A stretch of 45,536 nt of DNA from an uncultured Clostridia bacterium (GTDB lineage Bacteria; Bacillota; Clostridia; Christensenellales; CAG-314): assembly GCA_947630455.1 (NCBI GenBank), contig CANRHP010000009.1, positions 1-45,536 on the forward strand, given 5' to 3'. Made by a program: the position numbers and the translations under genes. Position 1 is the first letter of the stretch; each line of letters opens with the position of its first letter. The notes under the pieces were generated by a model that ran no database searches, had not been told where the DNA came from, and saw nothing but the letters and a program-made list of their open reading frames with translations. Of the stretch, positions 17,271 through 25,484 are shown in pieces.

Positions 17271-19397
17271 CTATGAATTTCTCCAAGCGTTGGGCATTGT
17301 ACGATTTTGTTTGAACCAATCGGTATCTTTCAATTTCAAATTGTTGTTTGAAAAATACATGGTTATCTGTCCATTTGTGCATGCGTAAACTATATTGCCG
17401 TTGGCTGGCAAACAGCTGCTGCTATTTTTGTACTTTGTGCCGTCTGATGTACAGTAAACTCTGTCGGTGTACTGCGCAACGCGATCGACAAATTCCTGCG
17501 CGGGGAAAATGTGTTTTCCCGAAGAAGTATATTCGGTAGTACCCATACATGTACAAATGCAAACTGTTTCGGGCTGTATCTTTGTAAGTAGAGCGGTGTT
17601 GCCCGCCGTATACGAACCGTGATGACCGCCCTTCCACAGCTTCACTTTAGGTAGATTGGAATTGAGTTGCGCAAGAGATGCCTCACCATCATCTTCAAGA
17701 TCGCCGGTGAAGAGGTAGTTGTTTTCGCCTTGCTTTATCATCAGACACACGGAATAGTTGTTTTCGTTGCTGGTGTTTTGATGATAGTACTTTTGGTCGA
17801 GTATTTCCATGGTAATTCCGTTGGCAAGAGTATATTCTTTTTGGGCACCGTTGGCGTTGTTTACACAATCGGCGGCGGTAAAGACGTTGACCCCTTGTTT
17901 CTTCATTTCATCCAATTTGTTCATAAACAGCTTGCTTATGTTGGAATCTGTTGATTTTCTTGCAAATCTTATAATATTTTCAACCTTGAATCTATCCAAC
18001 ACACCACCGCCATTGTTGCTGCCATTCACAAATGCCTCAATGTGATCCTGGTGTGCATGTGTTGCAACTACATATTCCAAAATTCCATCGCTGCAATACT
18101 GCGAAACATAATTGTAAATTGTGCTTGCGCTATTGTAACGTGAACCAGCGTCAATCAAGATATCTGTTTCTCCTGCCTTGATGTATACACTGTCTCCCGT
18201 GAATTTGTTGCCAAGCATCAGAAAATGCATGGACAAATTTTCGTTCTTGATAACATCGACATTGTATTCGCCTTCAGTGGGTTCACCGGGCTGTGAGACT
18301 TCAACAACCATGATGTTGACTGTTGCAGTGCGCTCGACGCCGTTTTCCGAATAAATGACCTTGCAGGGTTTTTGACCCGCTTGGCTGCTGTCAAACTCCA
18401 GGGTGAAATCGGTGACCCTCTTGCTGTTGCCGTCGCTGTAAAATGCGGTAACGACAAAATCCACCTTGTTGGGCTGTGCGTTGACGATCACATCGCCGCC
18501 ATTATAAGCTGCGGAAATGGATTGCAATTCCACAACGGAAGGCGTTGTCCCCTGCGGCACAACATTGACCGTGAAGGTGCAGGTTTTGGAAATGTCTCCC
18601 TCAACGTATGTAACGGTGACGGTCTTGGCACCTGCTGTTGAGCTGTCAAAGCCGCTTATCGTCCAGCCGTCCACTACTATCCAACTGCTGCCGTCGCCAT
18701 ACGTTGCCGTGACGGTGATTGCACTGATATCGAGCGTACCACCTATAACAATATCGCCGCCATTATAAGCTGCAGAAATAGATCGCAATTCCATAACGGG
18801 AGGGATTGTTCCCTGCGGCACAACATTGACCGTGAAGGTGCAGGTCTTGGAAATATCTCCCTCACTGTATGTGACGGTGACGGTCTTGGCACCTGCTGTT
18901 GAGCTGTCAAAGCCGCTTATCGTCCAGCCGCCCTCTACTATCCTGCTGCTGCCGTCGCTATACGCTGCCGTGACGGTGATCGCACTGTTATCGAGCGTAC
19001 CACCAACAACGACATCGTCTCCGCTGTAGCTTGCCGATACTGAGGACAATATAACATCGGGTTCCGGTTCTTCCACCACATTTACCGTAAAAACGGCAGT
19101 AAGAGTTTTATTACCTTTTGAGTAGGTTACAGTAACGGTTTTCGGCCCCGTAGCAGAGCTGTCAAAGCCGCTTAACGTGTACTCGCCTTCACCGAGACGA
19201 GTGGTTCCCGTCATGTCGGTTATTTCCACAAAAAGCTGCGAACGGTCAAGCTCTCCGCCGACAGGTATATCTCCTCCTCTATACTCCGCTTGCAGTTGAG
19301 CTTCAAACAAATTACACGCAGATAGCGCCAATGTGAAAACCAATACGCAGACAATGATCACCAGATAGATAAATTTTTTATTACAGCCGTGTTTCAT
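17271..19397 (-). CDS. Putative lipoprotein with tandem bacterial Ig-like domains and a C-terminal ComEC-like MBL-fold domain
   Basis: Lipobox LALSAC at the end of the signal peptide; four Ig-like repeats (TISGFDSSTAGAKTVTVTYSEGDISKTCTFTVNVV); MBL motifs DILIDAGSRYN, ATHAHQDHIEAF, YLFTGDLEDDGE, GGHHGSYTAG. Confidence 0.88.
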   Translation of the reverse strand: MKHGCNKKFIYLVIIVCVLVFTLALSACNLFEAQLQAEYRGGDIPVGGELDRSQLFVEITDMTGTTRLGEGEYTLSGFDSSATGPKTVTVTYSKGNKTLTAVFTVNVVEEPEPDVILSSVSASYSGDDVVVGGTLDNSAITVTAAYSDGSSRIVEGGWTISGFDSSTAGAKTVTVTYSEGDISKTCTFTVNVVPQGTIPPVMELRSISAAYNGGDIVIGGTLDISAITVTATYGDGSSWIVVDGWTISGFDSSTAGAKTVTVTYVEGDISKTCTFTVNVVPQGTTPSVVELQSISAAYNGGDVIVNAQPNKVDFVVTAFYSDGNSKRVTDFTLEFDSSQAGQKPCKVIYSENGVERTATVNIMVVEVSQPGEPTEGEYNVDVIKNENLSMHFLMLGNKFTGDSVYIKAGETDILIDAGSRYNSASTIYNYVSQYCSDGILEYVVATHAHQDHIEAFVNGSNNGGGVLDRFKVENIIRFARKSTDSNISKLFMNKLDEMKKQGVNVFTAADCVNNANGAQKEYTLANGITMEILDQKYYHQNTSNENNYSVCLMIKQGENNYLFTGDLEDDGEASLAQLNSNLPKVKLWKGGHHGSYTAGNTALLTKIQPETVCICTCMGTTEYTSSGKHIFPAQEFVDRVAQYTDRVYCTSDGTKYKNSSSCLPANGNIVYACTNGQITMYFSNNNLKLKDTDWFKQNRTMPNAWRNS
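18490..19030 (-). repeat. Tandem direct repeat (period 261 bp / 87 aa) encoding near-identical Ig-like domains
   Basis: CCTGCGGCACAACATTGACCGTGAAGGTGCAGG recurs at 18551 and 18812; high nucleotide identity between the two units. Confidence 0.85.
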
Positions 19398-19410
19398 AGT
19401 TCGTTCTCCA

Positions 19411-20229
19411 TTACTTTAAGCCCAGCAATTTCTTTATTTCGGGCATTTTTTGCTTGGCTGCACGGTAACCTTCCGCAACCATTGCGTCGATATTGTTGAG
19501 ACTTGTACGATTAAATTCCTGAAGCTCGGGTTCGATAATAATGTCGCTGTTTTGCTGTCCTTTGTACATTGTGGATTTTGTAGTTATTGTCCACGTTGCC
19601 ACAAGAATATCCTTTATTTTTTGCGAACGTGCTCCGGAGCCGCGGCTATGGTCGAGATCGACTCCAATAACAATGTCGGCGCCCATAGTCCGACAAACAT
19701 CCGCAGGCATGTTGTTAAGCAAGCCGCCGTCCACAAGCAGCTTTCCTTCTAAAGCTACGGGGTGAAATAAAACGGGCACGGCGCAGCTTGCGGAAACAGC
19801 CTTAGCTACACTGCCGCTGTTGAGCACAACCTCGCTTCCACTGTTGATATCCACCGCAACGGCGGCAAAGGGCAGCGACAATTCGTCGAATGTTTTGTCC
19901 ACAAGCAGCCTGTTTACAATTCTCTCAATGTTGGAGGGATCGGAATTGAGCCACAAACGGCTCACAATTTCTCTACGTGAAACAAGCCTTGCTTCCTCCA
20001 TAATTGCTTCTGTGCCCACACCGGCGCAATACATTGAGCCGATCAAGGATCCGATAGACGTTCCGACAACGCAGTCAAATCCGATACGCTCTTCGTTGAA
20101 GGCTTTGAGAACGCCGATATGAGCAAATCCGCGCGTTCCTCCACCCGAAAGCGCCAATCCCAGTTTGCACTTAAGCTTGACATTTTGCAAATTAGATGAA
20201 GTGTATTTCTTTTTTCTGTTAAACATCAA
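19411..20229 (-). CDS. Patatin-like phospholipase (NTE/RssA family)
   Basis: GLALSGGGTRGFAHIGVLKAF, VVGTSIGSLIGSMYCAG (GxSxG), LLVDGGLLNNMPADV (DGG). Confidence 0.95.
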   Translation of the reverse strand: MMFNRKKKYTSSNLQNVKLKCKLGLALSGGGTRGFAHIGVLKAFNEERIGFDCVVGTSIGSLIGSMYCAGVGTEAIMEEARLVSRREIVSRLWLNSDPSNIERIVNRLLVDKTFDELSLPFAAVAVDINSGSEVVLNSGSVAKAVSASCAVPVLFHPVALEGKLLVDGGLLNNMPADVCRTMGADIVIGVDLDHSRGSGARSQKIKDILVATWTITTKSTMYKGQQNSDIIIEPELQEFNRTSLNNIDAMVAEGYRAAKQKMPEIKKLLGLK

Positions 20230-20305
20230 TTACACCTTCCATTTTCTTGATGCTTTTGGCTGATTTGGCAAAGCGTTTGGTTTTCAAGCCGTTTTATTAT
20301 TTTAT

Positions 20306-20334
20306 ATTATACAACATAATGAATACTTGCGCAA
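20306..20334 (-). promoter_or_regulatory. Sigma-A-like promoter with palindrome on the -35, upstream of the patatin gene
   Basis: Minus strand TTGCGC-N17-TATAAT; 12-bp perfect palindrome ACTTGCGCAAGT at 20325-20336 covers the -35. Confidence 0.55.
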
Positions 20335-20556
20335 GTGCAAATTAGAACAACAATATAGGGCAAAGCTTTCGACAAAGCGACCATTTCCATTGGCTGTTAG
20401 CTTGAATTTGAGCATGTTACGTCTTTCAACTCAGAATACTATAGTAATCAAATATAGGCTTACACACTTTTGCCGAACATAGAATAAGCGATTTGACAAC
20501 CGTCAAACCGCCTGATTCCAATTACATTTGTTTACAACCTTTTCCTGAAGCTTACA

Positions 20557-21099
20557 CTATTTTTTAAAATAGCGATTGTACAGACCCAAAAATGCTTTGC
20601 CGTGACGCGCTTCGTCACGTGCCATTTCGTGAACGGTGTCGTGGATAGCATCCAAGCCTAATTCCTTGGCACGCTTTGCAAGCTGCGTTTTGCCCATTGT
20701 GGCGCCGTTTTCCGCTTCAATACGCATTTGTAAATTTTTAGCGGTACTGTCCGTTACAACTTCGCCCAACAGCTCGGCAAATTTAGCTGCGTGTTCTGCC
20801 TCCTCGTAAGCCGCCTTTTCCCAATAGAGACCTATCTCGGGATAACCTTCACGGAAAGCAACGCGGCTCATGGCAAGATACATTCCCACCTCGCTGCATT
20901 CACCGTTGAAATTGGCTCTGAGATCGTCGATAATATCCTGGGGAACACCCTTGGCAACTCCCACAACGTGCTCGGACGCCCAAGTCATTTCCGAAGTCTG
21001 CGCCACAAACTTTTCCTTGGGGGCACGGCATTGGGGGCATCTTTCAGGGGCCTCGTCACCTTCATACACGTAACCGCAAACTGAACAAACAAATTTCAT
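20557..21099 (-). CDS. Reverse rubrerythrin / NADH peroxidase-type protein (N-terminal rubredoxin domain plus ferritin-like domain)
   Basis: N-terminal [31 protein letters not shown], then a four-helix di-iron region ([30 protein letters not shown]). Confidence 0.92.
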   Translation of the reverse strand: MKFVCSVCGYVYEGDEAPERCPQCRAPKEKFVAQTSEMTWASEHVVGVAKGVPQDIIDDLRANFNGECSEVGMYLAMSRVAFREGYPEIGLYWEKAAYEEAEHAAKFAELLGEVVTDSTAKNLQMRIEAENGATMGKTQLAKRAKELGLDAIHDTVHEMARDEARHGKAFLGLYNRYFKK

Positions 21100-21146
21100 A
21101 ATTTCTTCTCCTTGATTTTATTAGTCGCAAAACCCTTGCATGGGGA

Positions 21147-21257
21147 TCATTCTTCCTCGGGGGAAAACTCTTCGGAGCCGACGCCGCAAAGCGGGCAAAC
21201 CTCCGGCGGCGTGTCACCTTCGTGAACATAGCCGCAAACATTGCAAATCCACTTCAT
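21147..21257 (-). CDS. 36-aa mini-rubredoxin-like protein
   Basis: ATG at 21257: MKWICNVCGYVHEGDTPPEVCPLCGVGSEEFSPEEE*, two CxxC motifs, SD AAGGAGAAGG upstream; below the length cut of the supplied ORF track. Confidence 0.85.
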   Translation of the reverse strand: MKWICNVCGYVHEGDTPPEVCPLCGVGSEEFSPEEE

Positions 21258-21348
21258 ATTCCTTCTCCTTTTAGTTAGATTAGTTACTTAGATAATATCA
21301 TTTTTGTGCCGTTTTGTAAATAATCAAAGAAATAATTTTTAAAAAAAC

Positions 21349-21377
21349 TTGCAAAAAAGCGAATGGCATTATACAAT
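21349..21377 (+). promoter_or_regulatory. Sigma-A-like promoter of the ttcA-like gene
   Basis: TTGCAA-N17-TACAAT; ATG begins 6 nt after the -10. Confidence 0.6.
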
Positions 21378-21383
21378 TGTAAT

Positions 21384-22121
21384 ATGGAACTCAACAACTT
21401 GCTTTCGCCTTTTAGACGGGCAATAAACGAATATCGTATGATAGAATCGGGCGACAAGGTGGCTGTCGGCGTAAGCGGCGGCAAAGACAGTCTTGCACTG
21501 CTAACGATGCTTGCCGCATATCAAAAGTACTTTGGCGTACCCTTTGATCTTTTGGCAGTTACTATAGATATGGGATTTGAACAAAGCGACTTTGATCCCG
21601 TTGCCCGATACTGCGAACAGCTCGGGGTAAATTACAGCATTGTTAAAACCGACATAGCCGAAATAATATTCAATGTGCGTAAGGAGAAAAACCCATGCAG
21701 CCTTTGCGCCAAAATGCGTCGCGGGGCACTGAATACCGAAATTTGTAACCGCGGCTTCAATAAATTGGCGCTGGGACACCATCGCGACGACGTTGTGGAT
21801 ACATTCCTATTAAGTTTGTTCTATGAGGGGAGACTGAATACCTTTCAACCGGTCAGCTACATGTCACGAAGCGGCGTCACGCTTATACGCCCGATGATTT
21901 ATATTCCCGAACGCGACCTTGTAGGCTTTGCAAAACAGCTTCCTGTGGTACAAGCTCCCTGTCCCGCAAACCGTCACACGGAACGCGAGCATATGAAACA
22001 GCTGTTGAAGGAGCTTGCCAAAACAAACCCCGGTATCGAAGAAAAATTTGCCAACGCCATAATGCATCCGGAGCGATACAACCTGTGGACTCCTCCGCAG
22101 GGAAATCAACCAAAGGAGTGA
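21384..22121 (+). CDS. TtcA/TilS-like PP-loop ATPase, probable tRNA 2-thiocytidine biosynthesis protein
   Basis: VAVGVSGGKDSLALL (PP-loop), PCSLCAKMRRGALN (CxxC), LALGHHRDDVVDTFLL, CPANRHTERE; start chosen at MELNNLLSPFRRAINEY. Confidence 0.88.
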   Translation: MELNNLLSPFRRAINEYRMIESGDKVAVGVSGGKDSLALLTMLAAYQKYFGVPFDLLAVTIDMGFEQSDFDPVARYCEQLGVNYSIVKTDIAEIIFNVRKEKNPCSLCAKMRRGALNTEICNRGFNKLALGHHRDDVVDTFLLSLFYEGRLNTFQPVSYMSRSGVTLIRPMIYIPERDLVGFAKQLPVVQAPCPANRHTEREHMKQLLKELAKTNPGIEEKFANAIMHPERYNLWTPPQGNQPKE

Positions 22122-22125
22122 TTAT

Positions 22126-23208
22126 ATGAGCAAACGCATTGCCAATGAGGTTGATTGCAAACAACCCAAACAATTGACGGATATTGCTGCCGATCAACAA
22201 AGAAAAATTTCGTCCGAACAAAACGGTAAAATGAGCATATATGAATACGAACAAAAATACACACGACGCCAAAATGTAAGAAGCGCACGTCTTTTTTTGT
22301 ACATGGGCGCGGCTCTTGTAGGCGTTGTACTGTTCGTATGCCTGTTTTTCCTGACCATGCGCGTATATGAAATAAACGAATACGCAGGCTACGGCGTCGG
22401 AGCTGCATGTCTTGTACTGTTTATATGCGTATTTATTGTTCCCCTCGTCAAAATTCTCAAAACAGGCGCTTTTGTAACAAACGTGACTGTTATGACAGCT
22501 AAGCAAGCCAAACGTCACAACAAAAAACTTCGCCATGAAATTTCCGAAAAAATTATAGACTTTACAGGCAAGGTGGAGGGCACAGGTTGGTATGACAGTG
22601 AAGTTGTCGGACGCCTTGCCATTGCGCTGAAACTTGGTGATGAGGAAAAGCTCAAGTCAACGCTGACTGAGCTGTATCAAGGCTCCGTGAAGAGAAACGC
22701 CAAGGATATGATTTTCAAATGCAGCCTAAAATGCGCCGCATACTCCGCCATTTCCCAAGCCGCAAAAGTAGATACGGCACTTGTGATCTTTCTCAACCTA
22801 CAGTTGATCAAAGATTTGGTGTTTCTTTACGGATTCCGTCCCTCCGACGCCAGACTGGCACGCATTGTTGCCAGAGTACTGCAAAATGCCTTGATTGCCT
22901 ACGGCATAGGCGGAATGAATATCGGGCACAGCGTTGTTCAGACAATGGGTTCGGCGGTTAAGGGTATTCCTATTCTCGGAAATGCCATTGCTGCCATTGT
23001 GGACAGCTCCGTACAGGGCCTCGCCAACGGTACCCTCACTACGGTTATCGGTTACCAAACAATACGATACCTCAACACCGAGTACCGTCTGCAAAACATA
23101 TTGGACGGAATAGACGTCGGTGAAACGCCGGAGGAATTGGCAGAGGCTTGCAATAACTTGGAAAAAGAACTGAAATCAAAAAAACGCGGCGCAAGGACCG
23201 CTGTTTGA
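22126..23208 (+). CDS. Membrane protein with DUF697/YcjF-like C-terminal region
   Basis: Two N-terminal TM helices; glycine-rich C-terminal segment AYGIGGMNIGHSVVQTMGSAVKGIPILGNAIAAIVDSSVQGLANG; 4-nt gap from the ttcA-like gene. Confidence 0.6.
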   Translation: MSKRIANEVDCKQPKQLTDIAADQQRKISSEQNGKMSIYEYEQKYTRRQNVRSARLFLYMGAALVGVVLFVCLFFLTMRVYEINEYAGYGVGAACLVLFICVFIVPLVKILKTGAFVTNVTVMTAKQAKRHNKKLRHEISEKIIDFTGKVEGTGWYDSEVVGRLAIALKLGDEEKLKSTLTELYQGSVKRNAKDMIFKCSLKCAAYSAISQAAKVDTALVIFLNLQLIKDLVFLYGFRPSDARLARIVARVLQNALIAYGIGGMNIGHSVVQTMGSAVKGIPILGNAIAAIVDSSVQGLANGTLTTVIGYQTIRYLNTEYRLQNILDGIDVGETPEELAEACNNLEKELKSKKRGARTAV

Positions 23209-23232
23209 CAAAATAAAAGGGCAGGAAAATTC

Positions 23233-23478
23233 CTACCCTTTGTATTTGTTGTGGGTGGAAATTCCACCGCGAACATACCTGTCGTTCCAATTGTTTGCAA
23301 GAATAGCAGCTATGATCTTGTAACGCTCTGGATCGACTTGCGGCAAGCGCTCGGCGAGATCCTTGTGCGCAGTGGATTTACTTACGCAAAAGACGTCGGC
23401 TACGGCGCGCACCGTACATTTGTGCGCAATAAGGTAGTCGGCGATTTCCATCACACGCTCTCGTATGTACTCTTTCAT
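23233..23478 (-). CDS. spoIIID: Sporulation transcriptional regulator SpoIIID
   Basis: MKEYIRERVMEIADYLIAHKCTVRAVADVFCVSKSTAHKDLAERLPQVDPERYKIIAAILANNWNDRYVRGGISTHNKYKG; start corrected to 23478. Confidence 0.95.
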   Translation of the reverse strand: MKEYIRERVMEIADYLIAHKCTVRAVADVFCVSKSTAHKDLAERLPQVDPERYKIIAAILANNWNDRYVRGGISTHNKYKG

Positions 23479-23503
23479 ATCTTGCTCCGAAGCTGATTGA
23501 TAT

Positions 23504-23533
23504 ATTTGATGCGCTGTTTCGGCAAAATATGAC
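23504..23533 (-). promoter_or_regulatory. Sigma-E-type sporulation promoter upstream of spoIIID
   Basis: Minus strand GTCATATT-N14-CATCAAAT, close to the sigma-E consensus (kmATATT-N14-CATACAnT). Confidence 0.65.
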
Positions 23534-23628
23534 ACAAATTGTCTCAAAAATACCGCAAGATGACAACCCGCATAATCAATAAGGCTCAAAGCATATAAAA
23601 TATTAATTTTGGTTGAGGGAAGAAAGCC

Positions 23629-24282
23629 TTGAAAAACATAATTTGGAAAAATCTTCGCTACGTGGCGCTTGGCGACAGCATAACCTTTGCATTGGACGGA
23701 ACAAGAGATTGCGAGCAAATACTCAAGCCTTACTGCGAGCTTGTTAAGGATGAGCTTGGACTGCAATCGGCAACAAACTACGGAATAAACGGCTCGACAA
23801 TCGCTTCCTACAACAGATTAGGCGACGCTTATATGCCAATGTGCGAACGATACGCCTTGATGGAGGACGCCGATATCGTATCTGTGATGGGAGGAACAAA
23901 CGATTTCGGACGACTGTGCATGCTCGGACATCCCGAGGATACCGATACAAACACCTTTTTCGGCGCTTTGAATATACTCTGCAAGGGACTGAAAGACAAA
24001 TATCCCAACGCATTTATTTTCTTTATGACTCCGCTCAAGCTGCAGCTTTTCGGCGACAGCGCCGCCGAGTCGAAACTCAACGATTTTTGCAATGCTGTCA
24101 AATTGACGTGCGCAAGCTTTGACATACCCGTGTTGGACACCGCAAAGGAGGCGAATTTCGCCATTGAATACGACTCTCCCGGCTACTACGGTGACGGGCT
24201 GCACCCATCTGCGCAATTTCACCGCGAGGTGCTTGCACCGCTGATCGTCCGATTTATCCGCGACCGATATCCAAATCAATGA
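23629..24282 (+). CDS. SGNH/GDSL-family hydrolase (TTG start)
   Basis: YVALGDSITFALDG, VMGGTNDFG, DGLHPSAQFH (blocks I, III, V). Confidence 0.9.
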   Translation: MKNIIWKNLRYVALGDSITFALDGTRDCEQILKPYCELVKDELGLQSATNYGINGSTIASYNRLGDAYMPMCERYALMEDADIVSVMGGTNDFGRLCMLGHPEDTDTNTFFGALNILCKGLKDKYPNAFIFFMTPLKLQLFGDSAAESKLNDFCNAVKLTCASFDIPVLDTAKEANFAIEYDSPGYYGDGLHPSAQFHREVLAPLIVRFIRDRYPNQ

Positions 24283-24294
24283 TAAAAAAATTAC

Positions 24295-24365
24295 CGCTCT
24301 CAGATGATGTGAATTAAATTCCAAAGCCTTTCAAAAAACGGCACATCAATAGAGAGCGTTTTTTT
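24295..24365 (+). terminator. Long-stem terminator after the SGNH hydrolase
   Basis: CGCTCTCAGATGATGTG / CACATCAATAGAGAGCG (14 of 17 paired) followed by T7. Confidence 0.65.
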
Positions 24366-24399
24366 AAGAAATTTTGTTTTACGTCAAATGCAAATAATT

Positions 24400-24467
24400 A
24401 AAAAACAGGCAGCCTTATCGCCCGAGTACACAGTTGCTGAACACACATTCGGGAAATACCGACTGCC
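24400..24467 (-). terminator. Long imperfect-arm terminator after the DUF2804 gene
   Basis: Minus strand GGCAG..TAT..CCCGA-loop-TCGGG..ATA..CTGCC followed by TGTTTTTT. Confidence 0.6.
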
Positions 24468-24479
24468 GTATATGTAAAA

Positions 24480-25481
24480 TTACCATTTGTTTTGAGCGTG
24501 CTCACAAAACGCTACAAACGGAGGTATCTTCAATTTGGTGCCGTCGTCCAACACAACATGTCCTGTCCATTTGCCAAAAATTTGATGACATTTGTTGTGG
24601 ATCCACAGAACGTTGAGCTTTGTGAAATTGTCAAAAATGGGCTCGACATTGAACACAAAACGTTTGTCCGTATCGGTGTAATGATAGATATCTCCCACCT
24701 TTGTTTCCTGCACCTCACCCAGCTTGTACATCACGTTGTCATAGAAAAAAGCGTTTTCCGTTGCGGCGTCGGCGTTGCCGAATCCCCAGCCGATGTTGAA
24801 GCCGAAATTTTTCCCGTCAACGGTTGTACCGCCGTTTCCCCACGTCCACTCATGACTGTAGGGCCAAACGCCTCTGCCCCAATCCATCAGACCGAAACCG
24901 TTTTTTATTTGATATGCTACGTCCTCTATACGCACATAACCATTGACGATAAAACAGTTTTCTTTGTAATTGAGATACCAATGCTTCGGATTGTCAAAGG
25001 GAGTGGTAAGGACTATCTTTTCCTTCGACTTGCTAACGTTTGTCAGCATGAGATTGATTTCCGCGCGAATTCCACGATAATCGTTGCTTGTAAACGCAAG
25101 ACGGCGGAATTTGTCCGTTGTTTCAAACTGTACGCACAGGTTGTGAGAAAAATATTGCAGCGTGTGCGCTACCTCAGGATTGGTAGGCATATTGCGCTTG
25201 AAAGAAGGCTTGACGGAAGCCATCTTGCCGACGGAATGCTTGTCGCCCGTTGCAAGGTCGATAAGTGTAGCCGCAGCCTGCATTGCATAAGACACATGTC
25301 CAAGTGTAAGCTGCAGTACATAGCGGCTGTCGAAGTGGATTTGGTAAAAATCCCACTCCTTTAGACGGGACGATCGAGCGTGCTTTTTGTCCAAAACAAA
25401 ATTCATATGGCGCGAGTAACCCGTCGCCTTTAAATTGCCCTTTTCATCCAAAAGCTGTTGCGGACTAACGATTTCTGTCAT
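24480..25481 (-). CDS. DUF2804 domain-containing protein
   Basis: GFGLMDWGRGVWPYSHEWTWGNGGTTVDGKNFGFNIGWGFG and MNFVLDKKHARSSRLKEWDFYQI are family-typical. Confidence 0.85.
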   Translation of the reverse strand: MTEIVSPQQLLDEKGNLKATGYSRHMNFVLDKKHARSSRLKEWDFYQIHFDSRYVLQLTLGHVSYAMQAAATLIDLATGDKHSVGKMASVKPSFKRNMPTNPEVAHTLQYFSHNLCVQFETTDKFRRLAFTSNDYRGIRAEINLMLTNVSKSKEKIVLTTPFDNPKHWYLNYKENCFIVNGYVRIEDVAYQIKNGFGLMDWGRGVWPYSHEWTWGNGGTTVDGKNFGFNIGWGFGNADAATENAFFYDNVMYKLGEVQETKVGDIYHYTDTDKRFVFNVEPIFDNFTKLNVLWIHNKCHQIFGKWTGHVVLDDGTKLKIPPFVAFCEHAQNKW

Positions 25482-25484
25482 AGC

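Noticed and set aside
24492-25364. 290-aa plus-strand ORF opposite the DUF2804 gene
   Set aside because: Antisense shadow ORF with no recognisable domain.
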